A DNA stretch of 16,218 bases, taken from assembly GCA_003694355.1 (NCBI GenBank), contig RFKI01000059.1, forward strand, positions 1 through 16,218, written 5' to 3'. The DNA is from Bdellovibrio sp. (GTDB taxonomy: Bacteria > Bdellovibrionota > Bdellovibrionia > Bdellovibrionales > UBA1609). The notes under the pieces are model-generated. The model worked only from the letters and a program-made list of their open reading frames with translations, had not been told where the DNA came from and made no database searches. The position numbers and the translations under genes were made by a program. Positions 1-7,188 of this stretch are shown in pieces; position 1 is the first letter of the stretch; every line of letters begins with the position of its first letter.

Positions 1-215
1 CTTAGTGACGTTTATTTATGAGGTCATACGATAAGAAAGCCTGGACTTTGGTGATACAAACAAATCTCTACAACTCCAATTGTCTCTTTGATTTTGCTAA
101 ACTAAAAATCACCCAAGCTTCTTTTTTCAATCCTTCAAGCTAAATTAAATGGCTTTTTATAAGGAAGCATTCAGGGGCTTTGGGAGGCCCGAGAGTTACA
201 CCTTCCCCTGTCTGT
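1..215. other. Left-edge stretch with no recognised gene
   Basis: I see no convincing reading frame, tRNA or known RNA here. The only structure is a G/C-rich inverted repeat around 175-192 (GGGC, loop, GCCC), just downstream of the minus-strand hdeD-like gene. It has no adjacent U-tract, so I do not call it a terminator. Confidence 0.4.
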
Positions 216-755
216 TTACGACGATCTACTTAAGGAACGAAAGGTCAATCCTAAAGCAATAAGAGATACACCATCGAAAAAAAGACTAATACTTACATAA
301 AGTCCTACAAGCCAAAGAGAAGTGGTTGGCCATCCAATTAAAAAAAGAAGAGCCAATATAAGCGATGCAATTCCATTAAAAATCATCCAACCCCAACCCT
401 TTGTTGGATAGAAAGCATTAGCTAAAGCAAAGCTTCCAAAAGCATCTAAGAGCAAATAAACAGACAACAACAAACCAATGGCTGCTACACTGGACAAAGG
501 AGAATAAAGCATCATCCCTCCAATTACAACAAGAAGCACTGGTTTAAGCCAATCCAGAAAGCTTCGAACATTGTACTTGAGCACATGAATACCCCACATG
601 ACTCCTCCAACAATAAGTAACCATGCAAAAAAAAGAGCTGTACTTAAGGACATCAGATATGGAAGAAAAAAGCCAACTGTACCCAAGATAACAAGAAGAA
701 CTCCAACAACCAAAGTTGTCATGCTAAATTTTCCAATAGGGTTTGAGCTCATCAT
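216..755 (-). CDS. HdeD/DUF308-family membrane protein
   Basis: A 179-residue, almost entirely hydrophobic protein with about six predicted membrane helices, laid out like the HdeD (acid-resistance membrane protein, DUF308) family: paired helices separated by short loops and a Trp/Gly-rich core. The family is best known from Escherichia coli HdeD, linked to acid tolerance, but its biochemical role is unclear. The start is set at the first of two consecutive ATGs because an AAAGGAG ribosome site lies 7 bases upstream; a longer frame reaching back to 785 would overlap pcm and lacks such a site. It begins 13 bases after the pcm stop and its ribosome site directly follows that stop, so the two are probably cotranscribed. 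The family call rests on size and hydrophobic pattern, with no catalytic residues to check. Confidence 0.72.
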   Translation of the reverse strand: MMSSNPIGKFSMTTLVVGVLLVILGTVGFFLPYLMSLSTALFFAWLLIVGGVMWGIHVLKYNVRSFLDWLKPVLLVVIGGMMLYSPLSSVAAIGLLLSVYLLLDAFGSFALANAFYPTKGWGWMIFNGIASLILALLFLIGWPTTSLWLVGLYVSISLFFDGVSLIALGLTFRSLSRSS

Positions 756-768
756 AATATATCTCCTT

Positions 769-1419
769 TTAAGTAAGAGTTGCACTCACTCCTGTCATTG
801 GGACAAAAGCAACTGGCAACAAATTTTCTTCTTTAAATTGATCTTTTTCAAGACGAGTTAAACGTTTTAAGTACTGCACGTCTTCTCCTACAGGGATCAC
901 AAGATGTCCATTGAGGGCCAACTGATCCAAAAGCGCAGGAGGTACTTGCTTGGGAGCTGCAGCCACCAAAATGGCATCAAAGGGAGCTTGTTCAGGCCAT
1001 CCCAAAGCCCCATCCCCTACCTTAGAGTAAATATTCTGATAGCCCAGTTTTTTTAAAAGGCTCCGAGCTCGCTCAGCCAGACTTTCTACAATCTCAATAG
1101 TATAAACTTCTTTACAAATCTCTGCTAAAACGGCCGTTTGATACCCGCATCCAGTTCCCACCTCCAAAACCTTGCTCGATGGCCCTAGCTCGGCAGCCTC
1201 TGTCATGAAAGCAACTATATATGGTTGAGAAATGGTTTGTCCTTCTCCGATAGGAAGAGGGCGGTCTTCGTAAGCCAATTCTCTTAAGTCTTCAGGGACA
1301 AATAAATGCCGAGGCACCTTTCTCATGGCCTTAATAACCAATGGATCTTTAATGCCTCGTCTTATAATCTGACTTTCCACCATTTGAAAACGTCGATCAT
1401 CAAAACTCTGAGGCACCAT
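769..1419 (-). CDS. pcm: Protein-L-isoaspartate O-methyltransferase
   Basis: A cytosolic repair enzyme that methylates, from S-adenosylmethionine, the carboxyl of L-isoaspartyl residues in aged proteins, starting their return to normal aspartate. The family hallmarks are intact: an N-terminal helix with the R-x-x-MVE segment, the substrate loop TISQP (about residues 62-66) and SAM-binding motif I VLEVGTGCGYQ (84-94), followed by the acidic motif after YTIE. At 216 residues it is close to the usual 205-220. I start it at the ATG at 1419 because an AGAGG ribosome site sits 8 bases upstream; a GTG at 1425 in the same frame is the alternative and adds two residues. It lies upstream of the hdeD-like gene with a 13-base gap. 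Confidence 0.95.
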   Translation of the reverse strand: MVPQSFDDRRFQMVESQIIRRGIKDPLVIKAMRKVPRHLFVPEDLRELAYEDRPLPIGEGQTISQPYIVAFMTEAAELGPSSKVLEVGTGCGYQTAVLAEICKEVYTIEIVESLAERARSLLKKLGYQNIYSKVGDGALGWPEQAPFDAILVAAAPKQVPPALLDQLALNGHLVIPVGEDVQYLKRLTRLEKDQFKEENLLPVAFVPMTGVSATLT

Positions 1420-1523
1420 ATCCACTTCCTCTCTTCAACAAAAAGCCTATAACATGTCCTTGGCAACACTCCCACACAAACAGGTTGGTTTTGAATAAAA
1501 TTCCTTAATTTATAGATTTTTCG

Positions 1524-2684
1524 TTAAGACCTGTAACGAGGCTGTACCAAAACAGGAGCATACTGAATAAGAAAAACTAAAAAGGCAAGCATCCAAAGAA
1601 CCCCTGCAACTAAAATCCATAGGTCATAGAAATGAGGGAAAAAGCCAACTACAAAAACTCTTACAATGGCTGCCAAAGCCAAAAAATAATAGGCCCCTAC
1701 AATCCACCGAGAAGCACGAATAGGCCTTCCCGTATGTCCTAAAGCCACCCGAGTCATCATACCATAAGTAACCAAACCCAGCCCTCCCACCGTAAAGGCA
1801 TGAGTGCTATTAAAAAGGCTCACTTGAGGGAAAACAATCCTTAAGCCCACCAGCAAAAACCCTATGATGATCCACAAATACGCTAAAAACAAAATCCATA
1901 ACATCGGTGTGTTTAAAGACTTTAAAGGTTTCCAGCGCCACCACTTATAGAGTAACAAACAAAATAAAAAGGCACTGACGACCTGATGATATTTTTGGTA
2001 ACCAAGAAAAAAGTCTGTCACAATAAAAAGAGACATCCCTAGAAATTGTAATTTTTCCAAAAGAGGGAGAGGTTCTACTTTGGGACTCCCCCACACACGA
2101 GAACTAAAAAAAGGAATAACTCTCCCTGCTATCAATAAAATAACAGCAATAAAGACATTTAAGGCCAACTTAATCCCTTCAAAAAAGAAAGGTCCCTTTA
2201 GGAAGTTCAAGTTATTTAAATAAAAAATGATATTTGCTAAAAATAATAAACTCAAAATTCCTAAGAAAATCCAATTCCTCTTTTGAGATTTTGTGGCAAG
2301 ATAAGGCCATAAAACATACATTAAAGCAGGAAAAAAACTCAAGTCCACAAGAGCAAAAAAAGGAAACCTCAAAAGGGGAACCCCTAAACGCCCCACCGTC
2401 CAAAGAATCACCAAGCCCACAAGAACTCTCCCTTGTACAGGAGGCTTTCCTGTCCAATTTGAAGTGGCCGTTAAAAGAAATCCCGCTAAAACAGCTGAGG
2501 CAAATCCAAATAACATTTCATGGGCATGCCACAATAAAGAAGAAACTGTTCTTAAATGGACATCCCCCACAGTCAAAAATAGCCAGATGCCGATAAATAA
2601 AAAGCTAACCAGCCCCGCCAGCAGAAAAAAAGGCCTAAAACCCCAAGACCATAAAGGGGAATTCAAACGGAAAGAAGAAAACAT
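1524..2684 (-). CDS. nnrS: NnrS family haem/copper membrane protein
   Basis: A polytopic inner-membrane protein of 386 residues with about twelve hydrophobic segments. The NnrS signatures are visible: GFRPFFLLAG near the N-terminus (15-24), the histidine segment LWHAHEMLFG (51-60), and near residue 290 onward an STHAFTVGG stretch followed by a TRVALGHTGRP motif. NnrS proteins bind haem and copper and are linked to tolerance of nitric oxide and nitrosative stress in denitrifiers; the exact reaction is not settled. The ATG at 2684 has a weak AGGA site 8 bases upstream. No other nitrogen-oxide gene is visible nearby, so a role in general NO resistance is inferred rather than shown. A 14-base palindrome lies 32 bases upstream of the start. 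Confidence 0.9.
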   Translation of the reverse strand: MFSSFRLNSPLWSWGFRPFFLLAGLVSFLFIGIWLFLTVGDVHLRTVSSLLWHAHEMLFGFASAVLAGFLLTATSNWTGKPPVQGRVLVGLVILWTVGRLGVPLLRFPFFALVDLSFFPALMYVLWPYLATKSQKRNWIFLGILSLLFLANIIFYLNNLNFLKGPFFFEGIKLALNVFIAVILLIAGRVIPFFSSRVWGSPKVEPLPLLEKLQFLGMSLFIVTDFFLGYQKYHQVVSAFLFCLLLYKWWRWKPLKSLNTPMLWILFLAYLWIIIGFLLVGLRIVFPQVSLFNSTHAFTVGGLGLVTYGMMTRVALGHTGRPIRASRWIVGAYYFLALAAIVRVFVVGFFPHFYDLWILVAGVLWMLAFLVFLIQYAPVLVQPRYRS

Positions 2685-2716
2685 ATCCCTTTTCCTGTAC
2701 GCCTAAACAAAACAGG

Positions 2717-2730
2717 AAATCAATTGATTT
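2717..2730. promoter_or_regulatory. Perfect 14-base palindrome in the divergent promoter region
   Basis: AAATCAATTGATTT is its own reverse complement and sits in the 161-base gap between divergent nnrS and the exported-protein gene at 2846. Position and symmetry fit an operator. It is not an FNR/NnrR site, whose half-sites (TTGAT then ATCAA) run the other way with four bases between. AT-rich palindromes also arise by chance, so confidence is limited. Confidence 0.3.
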
Positions 2731-2845
2731 TTTTCTATTTTTCATTATTTTTCATATGTTATGCGGTCAACGAGTAAAGCGTAATGGCATTCTGATTGCA
2801 GAAGTATCCCCCAAACCCCTTATCCCATGGATATTAGAGGAAAAA

Positions 2846-4246
2846 ATGAAAAGAATAATGTCATTTATTTTGATTTATAGCCTTTTTTTGTCACTTCCCG
2901 CAATAGCTCACCAACAGATAGAAAAAAACTCCTGTGCCTCCCTCCTTTGGGAAAAACCCCAAATAGAAAGATATTTAAGCATTTTAAGAGAGTTAAGCTC
3001 TCCTCTCTTACGGCACAAAAGTGCTCCCCCGATTATTAAAACCCTTAGTCCCTGGGGAACCCTTAAGGAAGCCCAAAAAATCCTGGCCATGTGGCATATC
3101 CCAACTCGACTGGTTTTTGTTCCCTCGCTGAAAAGGCATGTTCTAGAAGTTATGCCTTTTGACACTTCTGTGGCTAGAGTTGAAAACAAAAGCTTTGAAG
3201 AACTGGGGAAAAGCCTTCAAAAAGGCTATCGCATCTTCTTCGACCCAGTTAGAAATACGACAAAACCAATTTATCCTCCTACCCCAGAATTTCTAGGCCC
3301 TTCCCAAAAGTGGGTTTTTGGTGATCGAAAAAAAGCTCTTTATTTAAAAAATGATTTTTTTATTTTCCTGGCTCACAAAAGAAAGCCTCCCTCAGGAAAT
3401 GTTCTAGAACTTTTTTCTCCACAACGACTGGCTGATGAACTTTCTCAAGACAAAGATAGTTTCCTTCAAATATCACACATTCTCCATGGGCAAGATGACC
3501 TTAAGCCTTTGTATTCAAAAAAAGAAGGAGACCTTGTCTCCGGAACCTCTCAAAGACTTCTTTTATTTTCTCTAGCCTTAGAGAATACCATTCAACTTAT
3601 CAGAGAATTTAACAGGCCTTACCTGACTCGCTCTGAAAAACAGGATACACTCTCTCAAATCTATCCCAGCCTCTTGTTTGAAACAGCTTCCATTATAGAA
3701 GAAATTGAAGTAAGTATTCTGGCATTTCAAAAGCTGCAAAGGTTATTAAATAGAAAAGTTCATGTTCCCTTTGAGTTCATAACCTCGCTTACAGACATCA
3801 AACATGGCGTCAATAAATATGTCTATACACTTTCTATATCTGTCCCTAATAAATTCAAGTATGACTCTTATTTTAGAGTGAACTTCCCTGATTCTCAGGA
3901 TAAGGCTCTCATCCAACAATTCCTTACAGCATATGCAGACCTTCTGGCTGAAAGGCAAAGAAATGTTCGACTTCTGGATAAAGAAGAACAACTCAGAAGA
4001 GAAGTCTATCAGCTCAGAGAAAGGCTTTCCCAACTGGTTGCTCTAAAGGTAGATATTTATTTACAATTCTTGAACCAAGCCTATCCCGTTCTCAAAGATA
4101 TTTTGAAACTTTCTTCTCAAAAAAATACCCATGCCTCTTTTGCCAATCAAGAGCTCACCAAAAAAATGCAAAAACTTATTTTACTTATGGCTCAATTTCA
4201 AAAACAATACTCCATAAAACACCAGAAATTTCATGAAACTAATTAA
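2846..4246 (+). CDS. Exported protein of unknown function with C-terminal coiled coil
   Basis: I do not recognise this 466-residue protein. It begins with a classical signal peptide (basic MKR, hydrophobic core, likely cleavage after AIA at about residue 21), so the mature chain should be periplasmic or outer-membrane associated. A single cysteine follows soon after cleavage (about residue 29) but is not in a lipobox. The middle is a mixed charged/aromatic domain. From about residue 360 onward the sequence becomes strongly helical and charged (ERQRNVRLLDKEE, then RREVYQLRERL), which looks like a coiled coil. I chose the ATG at 2846 because GAGG lies 6 bases upstream and the signal peptide begins there; the open frame extends to 2756 but those residues look non-coding. 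Its last codons overlap an HMA remnant on the opposite strand. Confidence 0.8.
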   Translation: MKRIMSFILIYSLFLSLPAIAHQQIEKNSCASLLWEKPQIERYLSILRELSSPLLRHKSAPPIIKTLSPWGTLKEAQKILAMWHIPTRLVFVPSLKRHVLEVMPFDTSVARVENKSFEELGKSLQKGYRIFFDPVRNTTKPIYPPTPEFLGPSQKWVFGDRKKALYLKNDFFIFLAHKRKPPSGNVLELFSPQRLADELSQDKDSFLQISHILHGQDDLKPLYSKKEGDLVSGTSQRLLLFSLALENTIQLIREFNRPYLTRSEKQDTLSQIYPSLLFETASIIEEIEVSILAFQKLQRLLNRKVHVPFEFITSLTDIKHGVNKYVYTLSISVPNKFKYDSYFRVNFPDSQDKALIQQFLTAYADLLAERQRNVRLLDKEEQLRREVYQLRERLSQLVALKVDIYLQFLNQAYPVLKDILKLSSQKNTHASFANQELTKKMQKLILLMAQFQKQYSIKHQKFHETN

Positions 4247-4325
4247 ACTTTTCAATGTTCACTAGCTCATAACCTGCATCTTTAATGACTTTTCTCAGAA
4301 GCTCCTTTGAAGGTTTTTGAGTAAA
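4239..4325 (-). pseudogene. Remnant: C-terminal part of an HMA metal-binding domain
   Basis: Read on the minus strand, this short frame ends in residues such as SKELLRKVIKDAGYELVNIE before a TAG stop at 4241-4239. That pattern (ELL-x-x-IKDAGYE) is the last helix and strand of heavy-metal-associated domains found in MerP, CopZ-like chaperones and P-type ATPases. The part that should hold the CxxC metal site is absent: the frame runs open only to a stop at 4377-4379 and contains no ATG or convincing start, and upstream residues overlap the thioredoxin-like remnant on the other strand. I read it as a broken gene tail. The resemblance is by eye on roughly 25 residues. Confidence 0.5.
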
Positions 4326-4541
4326 GCTCTTGGTTCTTGTTGTGATGTTATTATCTATGACTTGAATAAAGGATGTTCAACCAATGAATGCCAGACCAAA
4401 GCCCAAGAATATGGCATCAAAAGGCTTCCTGCCGTGGTCGTTAGTGGAAAATTTCTGGACTGTTGTAAAGTCAGATCACTCTCAGAAGAAACACTTAAAA
4501 GCGCCTTAAATATATCAGCCTTGCCGTCACTTGCGTTCTAA
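4317..4541 (+). pseudogene. Thioredoxin-like fold fragment lacking its N-terminal active site
   Basis: The frame encodes CCDVIIYDLNKGC, then a short helix, then the strand-turn YGIKRLPAVVVSGKFLDCC. The Pro before the AVVV strand is the cis-proline region of small thioredoxin/glutaredoxin-like proteins often found beside mercury and heavy-metal resistance genes. Members are normally about 90 residues and begin with a strand and a CxxC motif; both are missing here because a TGA sits at 4308-4310, just before the only possible start (TTG at 4317, with a poor 3-base ribosome spacing). Paired cysteines near the ends survive. It could be a functional small protein started at TTG, but truncation is the simpler reading. 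A hairpin terminator follows immediately. Confidence 0.55.
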
Positions 4542-4543
4542 GC

Positions 4544-4565
4544 CCCTTTCCCAAAGGGTTTTTTT
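4544..4565 (+). terminator. Intrinsic terminator after the thioredoxin-like fragment
   Basis: CCCTTT, loop CCC, AAAGGG, then seven T. The stem starts 3 bases after the stop at 4541. It suggests the fragment was once the last gene of a transcript, and it leaves only about 35 bases before the next start at 4602. Confidence 0.75.
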
Positions 4566-4601
4566 CTTTTGAAAGCCCTTCTTTTTGCCGAAACAATAAA
4601 T

Positions 4602-5648
4602 ATGAAAAGTTTTTATTCAAAAATAGCTTCTTTCTTCTTTTTGATAGCCCCTCCTCTTATGCTTTCACTCACTCCCACTCATGGTTTATCCGCTGAACGC
4701 TGTGGCAACGGTAATGATGAAATCTTTAAAAAGTTTTTTCAAGAGCTTGCTCGTCAAAGCTCAACAAATAATGTTCTTAAATTTTATCAATCAGGAGCCC
4801 ACTTTTCTGGTGATGCCCAATACATTTCACTCCCTCTAAAACTCAAAGAACCGAATATCTCTGTCAAAGCGCCGGCTAAAATCATTCAAAGAAACAAGGA
4901 TGGTACTCTCACCATAGAAGTCCTTTTAGAAAACAAGAAAAAACAAATGATCATTGAAGAAAAAGACCTTCAAGGAGCGACTTTTAATAGTTTTGTGAAA
5001 TACATTTTTGACCCAACACCTGAACACTTAGCCTTCAGAGAAGCGCTCCAAAAGAAAAACTTTTCTGGCCAAGCTCAATACATCGCCTTTGAACATAAAT
5101 ACCCGAGCGGATATTTACAAAATACTCCGGTTCTGGCACGAGTGCTGGAAGTCACTGATAATGGAGACGTATGGGTAGAGTTTTTCAGTAAAGGACGAAA
5201 AACCAAAAAAAAGCTTTCAGAGTCTGAGTTAATTTCAGCAAGAATAAGTCCAGATAGTGAAAGACTCTTTAGAGAGCACTATAAGAAAACCCAAGCCCCC
5301 ACTCCAGAAAAAGAGACCATTTCCAAGCCGGCGGCTTCTTCTAGGCCTCATTCCTCTTCAGATCTACCCCCTGAAACTCAGCAATGGCTTCAAAAAACAG
5401 AAAGGATCAAGTCACTCTACGATCTATCGGCTGATCCTGAAACCAACCCTTACCAGGTTTTTAAACTCTCCCCAACAGCGAAGTTCAATGAAGTAAAACG
5501 TGCTTACAGAAGAGCAGTTCAGCTTTTTCACCCAGACAAACGACCACCCCATCTTCATCCCAAAACTCAAGAAATTGCTGATGCTGTCATGAGAAAACTC
5601 AATAAGGCCATGGAAAAAATAGAAAAAGAAAAGAAAAAGCAAAAATAA
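4602..5648 (+). CDS. Exported protein with a duplicated domain and a C-terminal J-domain
   Basis: A 348-residue protein in three parts. First, a signal peptide or signal anchor (basic start, hydrophobic core 10-23, possible cleavage near residue 31 in GLSAER). Second, two related blocks at about 67-127 and 152-212, each opening with FSG-x-AQYI and containing a DG/NGD turn, a Lys-rich strand and an acidic end; this is an internal duplication of a domain I do not recognise. Third, after a Pro/Ser linker (231-258), a C-terminal J-domain (about 283-345) with NPYQVFKLS, the helix AYRRAVQLF and an intact HPD at 310-312. J-domains activate Hsp70 ATPases, normally in the cytosol, so placement after an export signal is odd. 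The ATG at 4602 starts the signal but has no clear ribosome site; an upstream TTG at 4569 abuts the terminator T-tract. Confidence 0.8.
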   Translation: MKSFYSKIASFFFLIAPPLMLSLTPTHGLSAERCGNGNDEIFKKFFQELARQSSTNNVLKFYQSGAHFSGDAQYISLPLKLKEPNISVKAPAKIIQRNKDGTLTIEVLLENKKKQMIIEEKDLQGATFNSFVKYIFDPTPEHLAFREALQKKNFSGQAQYIAFEHKYPSGYLQNTPVLARVLEVTDNGDVWVEFFSKGRKTKKKLSESELISARISPDSERLFREHYKKTQAPTPEKETISKPAASSRPHSSSDLPPETQQWLQKTERIKSLYDLSADPETNPYQVFKLSPTAKFNEVKRAYRRAVQLFHPDKRPPHLHPKTQEIADAVMRKLNKAMEKIEKEKKKQK

Positions 5649-5663
5649 AAAACTTTTTTGCTA

Positions 5664-6254
5664 CTATAGAGAGCCGCCCTTTAAAATTGTAATAATCGAT
5701 TTAGAGCATGTTTTTAAAGGCTCAAAAACGCCCTTTCCTTCTCTGGCTGTGCTTTCTACTTCTGGAGCATTGTATTTATTTAAGGAACTTCGCAGTTCAG
5801 CCACAGGTAAAGCATTAGGCAAATCTCTTTTATTGTACTGAAAAACAAGTGGAATTTCTTTGATATCATAACCCTGGAGTTCCAGATTTTTTTCCAAGTT
5901 TTGGAGAGACTGAATATTTTCATCCAATCGTTCGGCCTGAGAGTCAGCCACAAAAATCACTCCATCAAGCCCTTTTAAAATAAGGCGTCGACTGGCATCA
6001 TAAACCACTTGCCCTGGAACTGTATAAAGATGAAACCGAGTTTTAAACCCTCGAATTTCACCCACATCCATAGGTAAAAAATCAAAGAATAGAGTTCTTT
6101 CCACATCTGTGGGCAACTCCATTAAATCAGATTTTTCCTGATCATTGGATTTATGATAAATCCACTGCAAGCTGGTTGTTTTGCCACCTAAAGACGGACC
6201 ATAATAAACAATCTTACAATGTATTTCCTTCGAGTTATAATTAATGAAAGACAT
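5664..6254 (-). CDS. mglA: MglA-type small Ras-like GTPase (polarity/gliding switch)
   Basis: A 196-residue Ras-like GTPase closely resembling Myxococcus MglA, which sets the leading cell pole and controls motility. It opens MSFINY, then strand KIVYYGP and the P-loop GPSLGGKT (19-26). Also present are FKTRFHLYTVPGQ (70-82) and the base-recognition NKRD (141-144). Arg53, Thr78 and Gln82 fall at the positions known to matter for hydrolysis in M. xanthus MglA, so the enzyme looks active. The start at 6254 matches the family; the open frame upstream is inside recR. It begins 1 base after the recR stop, which implies translational coupling. The usual partner MglB (roadblock fold) is not in this window. 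The C-terminus has no lipid-attachment cysteine. Confidence 0.92.
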   Translation of the reverse strand: MSFINYNSKEIHCKIVYYGPSLGGKTTSLQWIYHKSNDQEKSDLMELPTDVERTLFFDFLPMDVGEIRGFKTRFHLYTVPGQVVYDASRRLILKGLDGVIFVADSQAERLDENIQSLQNLEKNLELQGYDIKEIPLVFQYNKRDLPNALPVAELRSSLNKYNAPEVESTAREGKGVFEPLKTCSKSIITILKGGSL

Positions 6255-6255
6255 A

Positions 6256-6846
6256 TTAAACCTGCACCCTGTTTTCGATAGCTCGCCCCAGAGTTCTTTT
6301 ATCAATATAATCGATATGTCCACCAATAGGAACCCCATGAGCGATTCGAGTTACTTTGATTCCTTTTTGCACCAATATTTTTGAAAGGTATAACACCGTT
6401 GTATCCCCTTCCAGGTCAGCATCTAAAGCAAAAATCACTTCCTTGATCCCATCCAAGCGGCTGAGCAACTCATCAATTTTTAAGTCTTTGGGAGTAACAC
6501 CTTCAAGGGGGGATAAGACCCCATGCAACACATGGTAACGTCCTTTAAAAACCCCCGAACTTTCTATTTTTTCAATATCAGAAGGCATTTCTACAACACA
6601 AAGCTCAAAATTGCTACGCAAAGGATCTCGGCAATACATACAAGGCCCTTCACCCTCTGTATAGGAAAAGCATTCAGGACATTCTCTAACTTGCTCTTTC
6701 AGTTGTTGAAGAGCCTCACATAAGTCATCCACAAGATGATCTTTAGACCGTAAGATATAATAAGCCAGTCTCTGAGCGGTTCGAGGCCCAATACCTGGTA
6801 GTCGAGTTAATTCATGAATAAGCTGATCGAGTGAACTTAATCCCAT
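6256..6846 (-). CDS. recR: Recombination mediator protein RecR
   Basis: RecR forms a ring-shaped clamp that, with RecO and RecF, loads RecA onto SSB-coated gapped DNA. All family parts are present in 196 residues (usual about 200): the helix-hairpin-helix LPGIGPRTAQRLA (16-28), the zinc finger with Cys56, Cys59, Cys69 and Cys72, and a Toprim domain from LCVVEMPSDI (82-91) through the ALDADLEGDTT acidic segment (140-150). The C-terminal HGVPIGG...DYID region (170-182) follows. The ATG at 6846 has no strong ribosome site; it starts 18 bases after the ybaB stop, so it probably depends on readthrough translation within the operon. Position behind dnaX and ybaB is the standard bacterial arrangement. 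Confidence 0.97.
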   Translation of the reverse strand: MGLSSLDQLIHELTRLPGIGPRTAQRLAYYILRSKDHLVDDLCEALQQLKEQVRECPECFSYTEGEGPCMYCRDPLRSNFELCVVEMPSDIEKIESSGVFKGRYHVLHGVLSPLEGVTPKDLKIDELLSRLDGIKEVIFALDADLEGDTTVLYLSKILVQKGIKVTRIAHGVPIGGHIDYIDKRTLGRAIENRVQV

Positions 6847-6864
6847 ATTTGTATTGTAGAAGGA

Positions 6865-7188
6865 TTAAAACAGTCCAGGCAAGCTCATTCCACCCGTTAC
6901 CTTACTCATTTCTCTTTCAGAGGCTTCTTTAGCCGCCTTTAAAGCTTCATTGGCTGCAACTAAAAATAAATCTTGCAGGATCTCAGGGTCACCTGCTTCA
7001 AAAACATCTTTTTGAATCAGCACAGAAGTTAACTCATTATTCCCATTCACTTTTACAGTAACGCCGCCGCCTCCAGCTACACCTTCAAATTCCTGATTGG
7101 CCAACTCTTCCTGGATTTTCTTCATTTTATTTTGCATTTGAGCCACTTGACGCATCATCTGATGCATTCCACCTTTAAAACCTTTCAT
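6865..7188 (-). CDS. ybaB: YbaB/EbfC family nucleoid-associated protein
   Basis: A 107-residue DNA-binding protein of the YbaB/EbfC family, which forms tweezer-like dimers, coats DNA, and is encoded with recR in most bacteria. The N-terminal coiled helix QMQNKMKKIQEELANQ, the Gly-rich turn after FEGVAGGGGVTVKVNG and the C-terminal helix rich in Ala/Lys are characteristic. The start at 7188 overlaps the dnaX stop in an ATGA (4 shared bases) and carries an AAAGGAG site inside the dnaX end, a strong sign of coupled translation. An extra Met/Gly-rich N-terminus (KGFKGGMHQMM) is typical of longer members. Confidence 0.95.
   Translation of the reverse strand: MKGFKGGMHQMMRQVAQMQNKMKKIQEELANQEFEGVAGGGGVTVKVNGNNELTSVLIQKDVFEAGDPEILQDLFLVAANEALKAAKEASEREMSKVTGGMSLPGLF

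Noticed and set aside
2756..2845. Longer start for the exported protein
   Set aside because: Would place 30 polar residues before a good signal peptide; the ribosome site is at 2846.
4239..4541. Intact metal-resistance operon
   Set aside because: Both fragments lack N-termini and active-site cysteines and point in opposite directions.
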